From assembly GCA_012718985.1 (NCBI GenBank), contig JAAYBG010000007.1, forward strand, positions 1-42,449: a stretch of 42,449 nucleotides of DNA, given 5' to 3'. The stretch is from Acholeplasmataceae bacterium. Its GTDB lineage: Bacteria; Bacillota_I; Bacilli_A; ML615J-28; CAG-698. Below are positions 26,546-33,647 of this stretch, one piece after another. Numbering within the stretch: position 1 is the first letter of the stretch; each line of letters opens with the position of its first letter. The notes beneath the pieces were generated by a model. It did not search any database, was not told the origin of the DNA, and saw only the letters and a program-made list of their open reading frames with translations. A program made the translations under genes and the position numbers.

Positions 26546-26574
26546 ATAATACTCTAAAGCACGGATTTTGTCAA
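26546..26574 (-). promoter_or_regulatory. Promoter of the ileS T-box transcript
   Basis: TTGACA (26569-26574), 17-bp spacer, TATTAT (26546-26551). Perfect -35, near-consensus -10. Confidence 0.85.
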
Positions 26575-26604
26575 GTGAATATTTCAGTGACAAATAGAAT
26601 GTGC

Positions 26605-26633
26605 TTGGCATAAAACACCATTTTTGCTATAAT
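26605..26633 (+). promoter_or_regulatory. Promoter of the PD-(D/E)XK-like gene
   Basis: TTGGCA (26605-26610), 17-bp spacer, TATAAT (26628-26633) with an extended TGC just before the -10; divergent from the ileS promoter. Confidence 0.8.
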
Positions 26634-26658
26634 GAAATTAACAAGAAGGATCTTTGTT

Positions 26659-27405
26659 ATGAATGAAAAAAAATTCTTTGCTATTACCGCTTCATTAGTT
26701 AACAGTAATGATGTAACAAAAAAAATTGGAACCTTGCAAGAAAAGCTATTACATCGAATTATTAAACATTATTTTGAGAACGATATCAGTTACCATGAAA
26801 TAAAAATAGGACCATTTTATGCCGATATTCTAAAAGAAAAAGAGATTGTTGAAATCCAAACGCGTTCCTTTAATAAGCTAAGAAAAAAACTCGATTTCTT
26901 TTTACCAAACTACCGCGTTACAATTGTATATCCTATTCCTCATATAAAATGGCTTTACTGGATAGATGAAAATACTGGCGAAATTTCTAGTAAAAGAAAG
27001 AGTCCAAAAAAGGGAACAATTTACGATGCTATTTTTGAGCTATACAAAATCAATCCCTATTTAAACCATCCCAATTTAAGAATATGTCTATTGTTAATGA
27101 ATATGGAAGAATATCGTTACTTAAATGGTTGGAGCACGGATAAAAAAAGAGGCTCTAGTAGGTATAATCGCATCCCAACAGAATTAATTGATGAAGTTTA
27201 TTTCAATTCGCCTTTTGATTACCAAGCGTTTCTTCCTAGTAATCTTCCTCTCCACTTTACTTCTAAAGATTATCAACAATTATCACCAATAAATCAGCGC
27301 AAAGCACAAATAGCCTTAAAGATTCTAACCGATTTAGAATGTGTTATCAGAGTAGGAAAACAAAAAAATTTAATCATTTATCAAAAAAACAAGCAAGACC
27401 GATAA
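26659..27405 (+). CDS. Conserved hypothetical protein, probable PD-(D/E)XK-like nuclease fold with winged-helix tail
   Basis: About 248 residues from the ATG at 26659, 8 nt after AGAAGGA; the in-frame ATG at 26632 overlaps the -10 and is excluded. The N-terminal half has a pattern seen in PD-(D/E)XK folds: helix EKLLHRIIKHYF (Glu about 28), YHEIKIGPFYADIL (Asp about 56), then IVEIQTRSF (Glu65, Gln67) and a helix followed by a YRVTIVYPI strand. A middle basic stretch GEISSKRKSPKKG follows. The C-terminal 60 residues (FTSKDYQQLSPINQRKAQIALKILTDLECVIRVG) look like a winged helix. I recall similar proteins only as uncharacterised ones in Bacillota. A DNA-directed role is inferred; no partner gene is near. 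It shares a bidirectional terminator with the GH18 gene. Confidence 0.7.
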   Translation: MNEKKFFAITASLVNSNDVTKKIGTLQEKLLHRIIKHYFENDISYHEIKIGPFYADILKEKEIVEIQTRSFNKLRKKLDFFLPNYRVTIVYPIPHIKWLYWIDENTGEISSKRKSPKKGTIYDAIFELYKINPYLNHPNLRICLLLMNMEEYRYLNGWSTDKKRGSSRYNRIPTELIDEVYFNSPFDYQAFLPSNLPLHFTSKDYQQLSPINQRKAQIALKILTDLECVIRVGKQKNLIIYQKNKQDR

Positions 27406-27418
27406 GTCTTGCTTTTTT
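27391..27418. terminator. Bidirectional terminator
   Basis: AAGCAAGAC / GTCTTGCTT (27391-27399, 27406-27414), 6-nt loop, T run on both strands; serves the plus gene and the convergent GH18 lipoprotein gene. Confidence 0.85.
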
Positions 27419-27424
27419 CATGCA

Positions 27425-29566
27425 CTAATTATTAAATTCTTGATAAATTGCGCTTAGTAATGTTCCCGTTAAATCATGGCCATAATCCCAATACATGACA
27501 CCTGCCAAGCCTTGATTTTCGGCGTACTGGCATTTTAATTTCACCGATTGTTGATTATCATAAGAAGCATAGGTCGTTCCATCATACCAATAATAAGAAC
27601 TTGTATTTGGATCAAAGTATTGATATTGTTGGTTCGCGTTAAAGTAATTCGATAGGAACGATGCATAACCGATAGAACGAGCACTTGTCATTGGCAAACC
27701 AAATGGGTTGACAGGGTTTCCACTCACTGTTCCCATTCTTACGTAAAACTGAATTCCAAAAGTCATTTTACTCTTTGGAAAGCCTTGACTAGAATATTTA
27801 TTAACAGCATAATCTACTGAATAAGTTACTCCTGAACCCGAGTATAGAGCCGTTTCATGAGTTACTCTAGAAGTACTACCCATACCATAGGTCATAATAT
27901 GTAAATAATCAAGATAATTTGCTAATGTTCTCGCATCAAAGGCATTTGTTGCCACACCTACAGCAGCACTTAAAATTAATTTTCGATTATACTTATCAAA
28001 AGCTTCTCGCAGTTCCTTACATAAAAGATTAAAATTAGTCGTATTAACATTAATTTCCCAGTCCAAATCAAGACCATCCAATTGATATAAATCTATTACT
28101 TCCATAACAGAATTAATAAAGACCTTACGACTGATTGGAGAGGCAGACATAATATTAAAAGCATTGGCGGTATCATTGGATACACCATCGACTACAATCA
28201 CAACCCGTATTCCTTTTTGCCTTAATGTTAAGACATTATTTAGATTGGTTAATCCCGAAACACTTAGTTTACCACCAGAAATCTTTGCAAATGAATAATT
28301 AATAACATCAAGCATATTGTAGTCACGGTTATAAAGTACATCTTGATTTCCGTCTTTGTTACGCATGTAAGCGAAGGTAATTTTCTTACCTGGTTCAAAA
28401 TCTGGCATCACTATTTCACCAACTCCTTTCACAATCACATTTTTGCTATATGTTTCTAAATACTTCCCTCTGGTAATTCTTACTGTAATGGTAACATTAC
28501 GATCTTTTGCTGGTTTTACTACTTGACCAAGATAGTTAATAGAACTATCTCCTGTCGACCAAAATAGCGTTAAATCGACTCCATTAATTACATAACTGGT
28601 AAAGAAGTCAACATTCTCTATAATTTCATCAGGAATATAATCCTCTAAATATACTTTCAAATCCTCCATAGCTTGTGGAGTTCTTTGGTTCAAATCCTCT
28701 TTAATTAATTCTTGAATTTCTAATTCATAATCTTCAAGTAATAATAAATCATCAAATTCTACTGCATTTTTTTGCCATGTTGCTAATTCATTGAATTGAT
28801 TACGCAATGATACAACCCTAGTCTCATCAGCAAGTGTCAATTGACTAATTGGTGGTAATTCATGCAATTTTGCAACAAAATTTGCTATTTCTAAAAGACC
28901 AACCAAACGATTATGATACCTCATTAATATTTGTAAATAAGATTGGTCAACCAGTAATTGAATATCATTAGGTAGGGCGTCATATTCATCAATGATATTC
29001 TCTACTACATCATAATCAGCAATAGTTATTGATTCCAAAGTCGGTAATCCCAAAATATCATCAATAATTTTTTGAGCTTTCGCTTGTTTATTCTGTTCAT
29101 GAAGGATAAGCAATTGTTCCTCTGCTTTTTCCAAAGTAAGCAATGCTTCTTCTACCAATACCTTAATATCACTTGCCAAATCGTTATAATAACTACGAAT
29201 AGAAGCAATATAGGCTTCATCATCAAGAGAAATGTCATTTAAAGAAGGTATTTTTGCTACTGCTATTTGAAAATCTTTCGCTTCAATCTCTTTAGCTTGT
29301 TCTAATTTCAATTCTTCTATTTTAGCTTCCAATTCAGTTAATTTTTCTAAATTATGAATTGTTATTTTGCTTTTATCTTCAGAAGATAAGGTTTCATATT
29401 GATTACGAACTTCAATAATTTTTTCTTCATCTTCTAATATCAATCCATCTAGACTTGGTAAGCCATTAAATACATCGTTTGGGTCTTTTGGTTCTTCAAC
29501 CGGTTTACAACCCCCAACACTAAATAATAAAATAATGAATAATCCTAGCGCGAATATTTTTTTCAT
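27425..29566 (-). CDS. Lipoprotein with four helical repeats, an Ig-like domain and a GH18 glycosidase domain
   Basis: About 713 residues. Signal peptide with lipobox SVGGC (Cys20) predicts a lipid-anchored extracytoplasmic protein. Residues about 35-310 hold four related helical units of roughly 50-70 residues with the pattern LP.L..L.L.DE..V..IR..Y..L (for example IPSLNDISLDDEAYIASIR and LPPISQLTLADETRVVSLR). A beta domain like an atrophied bacterial Ig follows (INGVDLTLFWSTGDSSI, about 325-395). The C-terminal TIM barrel (from about 405) is GH18: YMRNKDG, the intact catalytic LDGLDLDWE (about 495-503), HIMTYGMG and GVMYWDYG. GH18 enzymes cleave beta-1,4 GlcNAc-containing chains. I start at the ATG after GAGGAG (29566). 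The natural substrate (chitin, peptidoglycan or glycoprotein glycan) cannot be read from sequence. Confidence 0.9.
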   Translation of the reverse strand: MKKIFALGLFIILLFSVGGCKPVEEPKDPNDVFNGLPSLDGLILEDEEKIIEVRNQYETLSSEDKSKITIHNLEKLTELEAKIEELKLEQAKEIEAKDFQIAVAKIPSLNDISLDDEAYIASIRSYYNDLASDIKVLVEEALLTLEKAEEQLLILHEQNKQAKAQKIIDDILGLPTLESITIADYDVVENIIDEYDALPNDIQLLVDQSYLQILMRYHNRLVGLLEIANFVAKLHELPPISQLTLADETRVVSLRNQFNELATWQKNAVEFDDLLLLEDYELEIQELIKEDLNQRTPQAMEDLKVYLEDYIPDEIIENVDFFTSYVINGVDLTLFWSTGDSSINYLGQVVKPAKDRNVTITVRITRGKYLETYSKNVIVKGVGEIVMPDFEPGKKITFAYMRNKDGNQDVLYNRDYNMLDVINYSFAKISGGKLSVSGLTNLNNVLTLRQKGIRVVIVVDGVSNDTANAFNIMSASPISRKVFINSVMEVIDLYQLDGLDLDWEINVNTTNFNLLCKELREAFDKYNRKLILSAAVGVATNAFDARTLANYLDYLHIMTYGMGSTSRVTHETALYSGSGVTYSVDYAVNKYSSQGFPKSKMTFGIQFYVRMGTVSGNPVNPFGLPMTSARSIGYASFLSNYFNANQQYQYFDPNTSSYYWYDGTTYASYDNQQSVKLKCQYAENQGLAGVMYWDYGHDLTGTLLSAIYQEFNN

Positions 29567-29583
29567 AAAAAACTCCTCAACCA

Positions 29584-29752
29584 TTATATTTTGTGTATTA
29601 ATTTATAACAAGTGATAGTATAAAAAGTGCTTTTTTTGATGTTTATCCATACTTTTCCGATGTAATTGGCATCGATAAATACTTCTTTATCTTCATCAAA
29701 TGCCAATACAGAAATTCTTTTACAATCATCCGTTTTTCTTTTTTTTACACAT
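29584..29752 (-). pseudogene. Possible small protein gene interrupted by a frameshift in an A8 tract
   Basis: On the minus strand a frame of about 50 codons ends at 29584, 17 nt before the GH18 start, and reads like protein (ISVLAFDEDKEVFIDANYIG, then KVWINIKK). The only plausible ATG (29752) is one base out of frame; a run of eight A directly after ATGTGT would restore the frame if it had seven. A TATAAT (29757-29762) sits so close that the transcript would be nearly leaderless. It may be a relic, a phase-variable gene, a sequencing error or chance; no homologue is recognised. Confidence 0.25.
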
Positions 29753-29759
29753 AGGTGTA

Positions 29760-29849
29760 TTATAGCAAATTCTTTTTAAAAAACCTATACCTTTATATAA
29801 TTATAACCTTTTTGGGAATGCTTTTTTTAAAAATATTTATGTTTTTCTA
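29760..29849. other. AT-rich intergenic stretch without clear content
   Basis: Together with the preceding small frame this completes the roughly 300-nt gap between the GH18 and SIS genes. I see only AT-rich sequence and a TATAAT on the minus strand. Confidence 0.4.
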
Positions 29850-29879
29850 TTAAAAAACTACCGCTTGAAAGCGGTAGTT
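29850..29879 (-). terminator. Terminator of the MurQ/GKRP-like gene
   Basis: AACTACCGCT / AGCGGTAGTT (29856-29865, 29870-29879), 4-nt loop, then TTTTTA on the minus strand. Confidence 0.9.
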
Positions 29880-29888
29880 AAATAATAA

Positions 29889-31676
29889 TTACTTAATTTT
29901 ATCTTTTTGTTCGAAACCTAAACGTTTTAACGTTTCAATAACATATGATTCGCGATATTCATCTTCAGGCTTACGATTGTAATAAGAATAGAAGAATTCT
30001 TCGTTTGCTTTTTCATAAGGAAGTCCTGAAATGAAAGAAATAATTCTTGTGCTACGGTCGATTAATTTTTTATTTGTTGGTAGAACTTGAACCATCCAAT
30101 TTCCCCACACTCTTCCCATTTTTGCCATTGTCGCTGTGCTTAATAAATTGAATGTCAATTTAACCATTAAATGAGGAAGTAAATCCATTATTGTATTAGG
30201 TAGGTCAACAGGAATGTGGATTTCATGTTCTGCAATTTTATTGCTTGGAATATGACCTAAGCGGATTGCTACACCTTCGCTAAACTTAAGAGCATTTTTT
30301 TTGAACCATTCCACCGATTTTTCATTTGCAGAGCCATTGATATCAATGCAAATTAATCTAGATGGCTTACGTGAATAACGAGATGGATCATCTTCATTAC
30401 CAATAACATAATCTGTTACTTCTGTTGCGCCAACTTTTGGTGGTTTATTGATGATGTCTTGTGCTGCTTTCATTCTAATATAGTCTTCAACTGTCCATTC
30501 TAAACCTTTGATTGGTCGACGGAAAACATGTTGCCAAGCAACCTCATTTGGATATAAAGGGTTTTTAATATATGCCCAACTAATTGGACTTACTTTATCA
30601 TTGAATTTTCTAAATGGTGGTAATGTGAATGTTGGTTGACGTTCTGTAGTATCTGTCATGATATCGATAAAATACTCTGAAGTAACATAAGTAACCAAAC
30701 CATTTTGATTATACGTTTCTGTTTCCAAATCAACCGCAGAAGCTAGACCTTTTAAGGCTTCTCCTTTTGATAGTTTATCCAATAATTTTTGGAATTCATC
30801 TGAATATTCACTTAATTCTAATGCTTTTGAGCCGATTGCTTCTAATTCTTTTTCGCTTAAATTTTCTTTTAGCCAACGCCAGCTAGCAACTTCCATTGCT
30901 GCTCCAACAGCTAATAATTCAACTGTGGTAACTTGCATTCTTGTTGAACCAGCAACAGCCATATTACCCACGAATAGAGGTATTTTAATGATGTCTTTTC
31001 TTTCAAAAACAACTCTTACTCGGTCAAGGTGCTTACAAAGAATTTCTTCTGGATTACAGAATATATAATATGTTGTACAACCTCTTTCAATGGCTTCTAA
31101 AACAGAGCCATTTATACTAGCTGATAAACCACACTCTGCTAAACCAACAACAACGTCACCAGGTCCTACACCTGCTTCAACAACTTGTTGACGACCAAAA
31201 GTCATATAATCTTCAAAGTTTTCAACTGCTCTAACAAGCGCTCTGTCCCCACCAGTCATCAAGCTATCCGTGATTTCACTTATTTCAATCAATTGTGATC
31301 TTCTAACTGGTAATTTTAAGCCTAATTCTGTCCAGAATTTTCGCCATGTAGCATCTAGTTGTAGCGCCATTCTTCCACTGGCACCAACACTCGAGAAAAG
31401 TATCTTTTTCTTGTTTATAATAGCTTTATATATATCATCAACAAATCTTTTAAATTCTGGAGTTTCAAAAGCCTTTTTAGTTACAGATGGAATATTTACA
31501 TCTGCTGATAAAATTGTTTTAATCCCTTCGGCAGTATTTTGAGCAATGATGTAACTCATGTTTTTTGTTAATGGATTCGACTGCTCAGTAGGAATTACTC
31601 CCAAATGAAATTGCTTTTCATTTTCTAAAAAGTCTTTGCTCGCCTCTTTGTAATTTTTAATCGTTTTATAAATCAT
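29889..31676 (-). CDS. Double-length SIS-domain protein related to MurQ and glucokinase regulatory protein
   Basis: 595 residues, about twice MurQ (N-acetylmuramic acid 6-phosphate etherase, about 300). The N-terminal half follows MurQ: IPTEQSNPLTKNM, SVGASGR (96-102), LMTGGDRALVRAVENFEDY (Glu152 matches one MurQ catalytic Glu), DVVVGLAECG, FCNP, and GSTRMQVTTVELLAVGAAME. The second catalytic Glu of MurQ (DASECPPTF) is Trp111 here (DATWRKFW). About 240 inserted residues, including TERQPTFTLPPFRKFNDKV, precede a second MurQ-like end (LMVKLTFNLLSTATMAKMGRVWGNWMVQV, in that order). The two-SIS layout and length match animal GKRP, a sugar-phosphate-binding regulator. Sugar-phosphate binding is likely; etherase activity is doubtful. 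It has its own promoter and terminator; a PfkB kinase gene lies just upstream. Confidence 0.8.
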   Translation of the reverse strand: MIYKTIKNYKEASKDFLENEKQFHLGVIPTEQSNPLTKNMSYIIAQNTAEGIKTILSADVNIPSVTKKAFETPEFKRFVDDIYKAIINKKKILFSSVGASGRMALQLDATWRKFWTELGLKLPVRRSQLIEISEITDSLMTGGDRALVRAVENFEDYMTFGRQQVVEAGVGPGDVVVGLAECGLSASINGSVLEAIERGCTTYYIFCNPEEILCKHLDRVRVVFERKDIIKIPLFVGNMAVAGSTRMQVTTVELLAVGAAMEVASWRWLKENLSEKELEAIGSKALELSEYSDEFQKLLDKLSKGEALKGLASAVDLETETYNQNGLVTYVTSEYFIDIMTDTTERQPTFTLPPFRKFNDKVSPISWAYIKNPLYPNEVAWQHVFRRPIKGLEWTVEDYIRMKAAQDIINKPPKVGATEVTDYVIGNEDDPSRYSRKPSRLICIDINGSANEKSVEWFKKNALKFSEGVAIRLGHIPSNKIAEHEIHIPVDLPNTIMDLLPHLMVKLTFNLLSTATMAKMGRVWGNWMVQVLPTNKKLIDRSTRIISFISGLPYEKANEEFFYSYYNRKPEDEYRESYVIETLKRLGFEQKDKIK

Positions 31677-31715
31677 GCTTGACGCTCCTTTTATTTTTAT
31701 TTGTTAACACAACTC

Positions 31716-31744
31716 ATTATAACATACTCGCTTTTGATTTACAA
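31716..31744 (-). promoter_or_regulatory. Promoter of the MurQ/GKRP-like gene
   Basis: TTGTAA (31739-31744), 17-bp spacer, TATAAT (31716-31721); AAAGGAG follows before the ATG at 31676. Confidence 0.8.
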
Positions 31745-31788
31745 TGAAAAAAACGATTTTACTTTATCAAACTAGTGTATAAATCATT
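31745..31788 (-). terminator. Probable terminator of the sugar kinase gene
   Basis: AATGATTT / AAATCGTT on the minus strand (one U-G pair, long 21-nt loop) followed by eight T; the stem overlaps the stop codon. Weak stem but good T run. Confidence 0.5.
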
Positions 31789-32671
31789 TTATTATTTCTT
31801 CTCGATATGGAATCGATGGCATTACATAATCTTTGGTTACACTAAGTCCTGAAGCTTTAAGGGCAAACTTTGTTGCTTCTAATAATGTCATTTTTTCTCC
31901 TAATCCCACCACTAAAGCCGCATTGAAGATATCTCCTGCACCTGTAGTATCAACTACTTTCACTTTTATCGCCGGTAAATGATGAACCTTACCTTCTTCT
32001 AGTACTAAAGCCCCCTCTTTTCCCAGTGTTACAACCATTCTTGGAAAATTAAGTTTTGGCAGTACAGAAATTAAATCATCTAAATGATGGACCTCATTAA
32101 GAGCGAATAATTCCCTGACTTCATGCCAATTAGGAGTAATAAGCCATGCATATTGTATAATTTGCGATGTAAATGAAGTTACTGGTGCGGGATTAAGAAT
32201 AACTTTTATCTTGTTTTTTTTAGCCCATTCAAGAACACTATTCAAAACAGTTGGAGGAATCTCTTGATTTAAAAGTAAAAAATCAAAGTCATTCCCTTCT
32301 TTAAAAAATATGGGCAAATCTTTTTCTTCGAGCGTGTTACCCGGATAAACCGTCACTTGATTGTTTCCATTTTTATCGCGAAGAATTACCGCTAAAGCCG
32401 TTTTCCCTGGTTTTTTTATAATACCATGTTTGATTCCTTGATTAGTTAAGTAATCACAGCAATTGTTACCATAGGTATCATTGCCAACTGCACTCAAAAA
32501 GTAGGGCTCTCCCCCTAGCCTTTTCACTGCAACAGCTTGATTATAACCTTTCCCCCCCACTTCTTGATGAACATCAGAAGCATGAAGCGTTTCTTCTGGC
32601 TTATGGAAATGATTAATCCGCATGAAAATTGATTGTCCACATAAACCGACAATTCCAACTTTAGTTTTCAT
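31784..32671 (-). CDS. rbsK: PfkB-family sugar kinase, ribokinase-like
   Basis: About 295 residues. PfkB landmarks: the N-terminal GGKGYNQAVAVKRLGG, substrate loop, AVGNDTYG, the LNPAPV stretch typical of ribokinases, ITPNWHE, VVTLGKEGALV, and the C-terminal anion hole and base VVDTTGAGDIFNAALV with Asp. It phosphorylates a sugar, probably ribose, at a terminal hydroxyl. The ATG at 32671 lies 6 nt after GGAG; an earlier in-frame ATG at 32683 lacks a good site. It is transcribed alone from its own promoter. No ribose transporter or rbsD is nearby, so the ribose assignment rests on motifs only, and the SIS-protein neighbour leaves open another sugar. Confidence 0.82.
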   Translation of the reverse strand: MKTKVGIVGLCGQSIFMRINHFHKPEETLHASDVHQEVGGKGYNQAVAVKRLGGEPYFLSAVGNDTYGNNCCDYLTNQGIKHGIIKKPGKTALAVILRDKNGNNQVTVYPGNTLEEKDLPIFFKEGNDFDFLLLNQEIPPTVLNSVLEWAKKNKIKVILNPAPVTSFTSQIIQYAWLITPNWHEVRELFALNEVHHLDDLISVLPKLNFPRMVVTLGKEGALVLEEGKVHHLPAIKVKVVDTTGAGDIFNAALVVGLGEKMTLLEATKFALKASGLSVTKDYVMPSIPYREEIIK

Positions 32672-32699
32672 ATTATTCTCCATCTTTTACCACGTATTA

Positions 32700-32728
32700 A
32701 TTATACTATGGCCAAACAACATTTTCAA
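32700..32728 (-). promoter_or_regulatory. Promoter of the sugar kinase gene
   Basis: TTGAAA (32723-32728), 17-bp spacer, TATAAT (32700-32705). Confidence 0.8.
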
Positions 32729-32729
32729 G

Positions 32730-32760
32730 AAATAAAAAGCATCGTTTGAATGATGCTTTT
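32730..32760 (-). terminator. Terminator of the polyamine operon
   Basis: AAAAGCATC / GATGCTTTT (32735-32743, 32752-32760) with an 8-nt loop, followed on the minus strand by TTATTT, just after the aguB stop. Confidence 0.8.
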
Positions 32761-32764
32761 AATT

Positions 32765-33634
32765 TTACTTATGTGCTTTTCCATCTAAATACATAATTGT
32801 TTCGTACATTTCTGGACGGCGATCGCGAAAAACTCCCCAATAACGCCGTTTTTTATTAATTTCATCTAAATCAAATTCAGCAATCAAATACCCTTCTTCT
32901 TCACGATTCAAAGAATTAATAATTTCACCATCAGGACCAGAGATAAACGAAGACCCATAGAAAGTCATTGTTGAATTGTCTTGAACCTCTTGACCAACTC
33001 TATTAGAAGCAACCACAGGAATAATATTTGCCGCTGCATGCCCCCTCATAACATTTTGCCAATGTAACATACTATCTTGAGGCAAAATTGGTTCAGTTCC
33101 TATCGCTGTTGGAAACAGTAAAATCTCTGCTCCTTGTAATGTTAATATTCTAGCTGTTTCAGGAAACCATTGGTCCCAACAAATACCTATACCAACCTTA
33201 CCAAATTTTGTATTAAATACTTTATATCCAGTATCACCAGGAGAAAAATAAAATTTTTCTTCATAACATGCTCCTGTTGGAATATGAGTTTTACGATAAA
33301 GACCTAAATTGGTACCATCAGCATCAATCATAACCAAAGAATTAAAATAATTATTGCCTGATCGCTCAAATAAGCTAATTGGCAAAACAACATTATTTTC
33401 CTTTGCTACTTTTTGAAATTCTTTTATTAACATCGAAGACTCTATCTCTTCTGCTAGAGAAAAATAATCATAATTTTCTGTCTGACAGAAATAAGGCGTT
33501 TTAAAAAGTTCTTGTAATAAAATAATATTAGCACCTTTTTTAGCACATACTTCTACCATTTTTTTAGCTTTTTTAATATTATCATCAATATTCCAAGAAA
33601 TTTTCATTTGTGTTGCTGCAACTTTTATTTTCAT
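32765..33634 (-). CDS. aguB: N-carbamoylputrescine amidase
   Basis: 289 residues of the nitrilase superfamily with the Glu-Lys-Cys triad: Glu42 (LLQELFKTPYFC), Lys115 (YRKTHIPTG) and Cys152 (GIGICWDQWFPE). The stretch HIPTGACYEEKFYFSPGDTG and TEPILPQDSMLHWQNVMRGHA are characteristic of the AguB group. It hydrolyses N-carbamoylputrescine to putrescine, CO2 and ammonia. The ATG is 8 nt after GGAGG and 13 nt after the stop of the decarboxylase-deiminase fusion gene, so it finishes the pathway started there. The terminator follows directly. Confidence 0.95.
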   Translation of the reverse strand: MKIKVAATQMKISWNIDDNIKKAKKMVEVCAKKGANIILLQELFKTPYFCQTENYDYFSLAEEIESSMLIKEFQKVAKENNVVLPISLFERSGNNYFNSLVMIDADGTNLGLYRKTHIPTGACYEEKFYFSPGDTGYKVFNTKFGKVGIGICWDQWFPETARILTLQGAEILLFPTAIGTEPILPQDSMLHWQNVMRGHAAANIIPVVASNRVGQEVQDNSTMTFYGSSFISGPDGEIINSLNREEEGYLIAEFDLDEINKKRRYWGVFRDRRPEMYETIMYLDGKAHK

Positions 33635-33647
33635 AAACGAATCCTCC

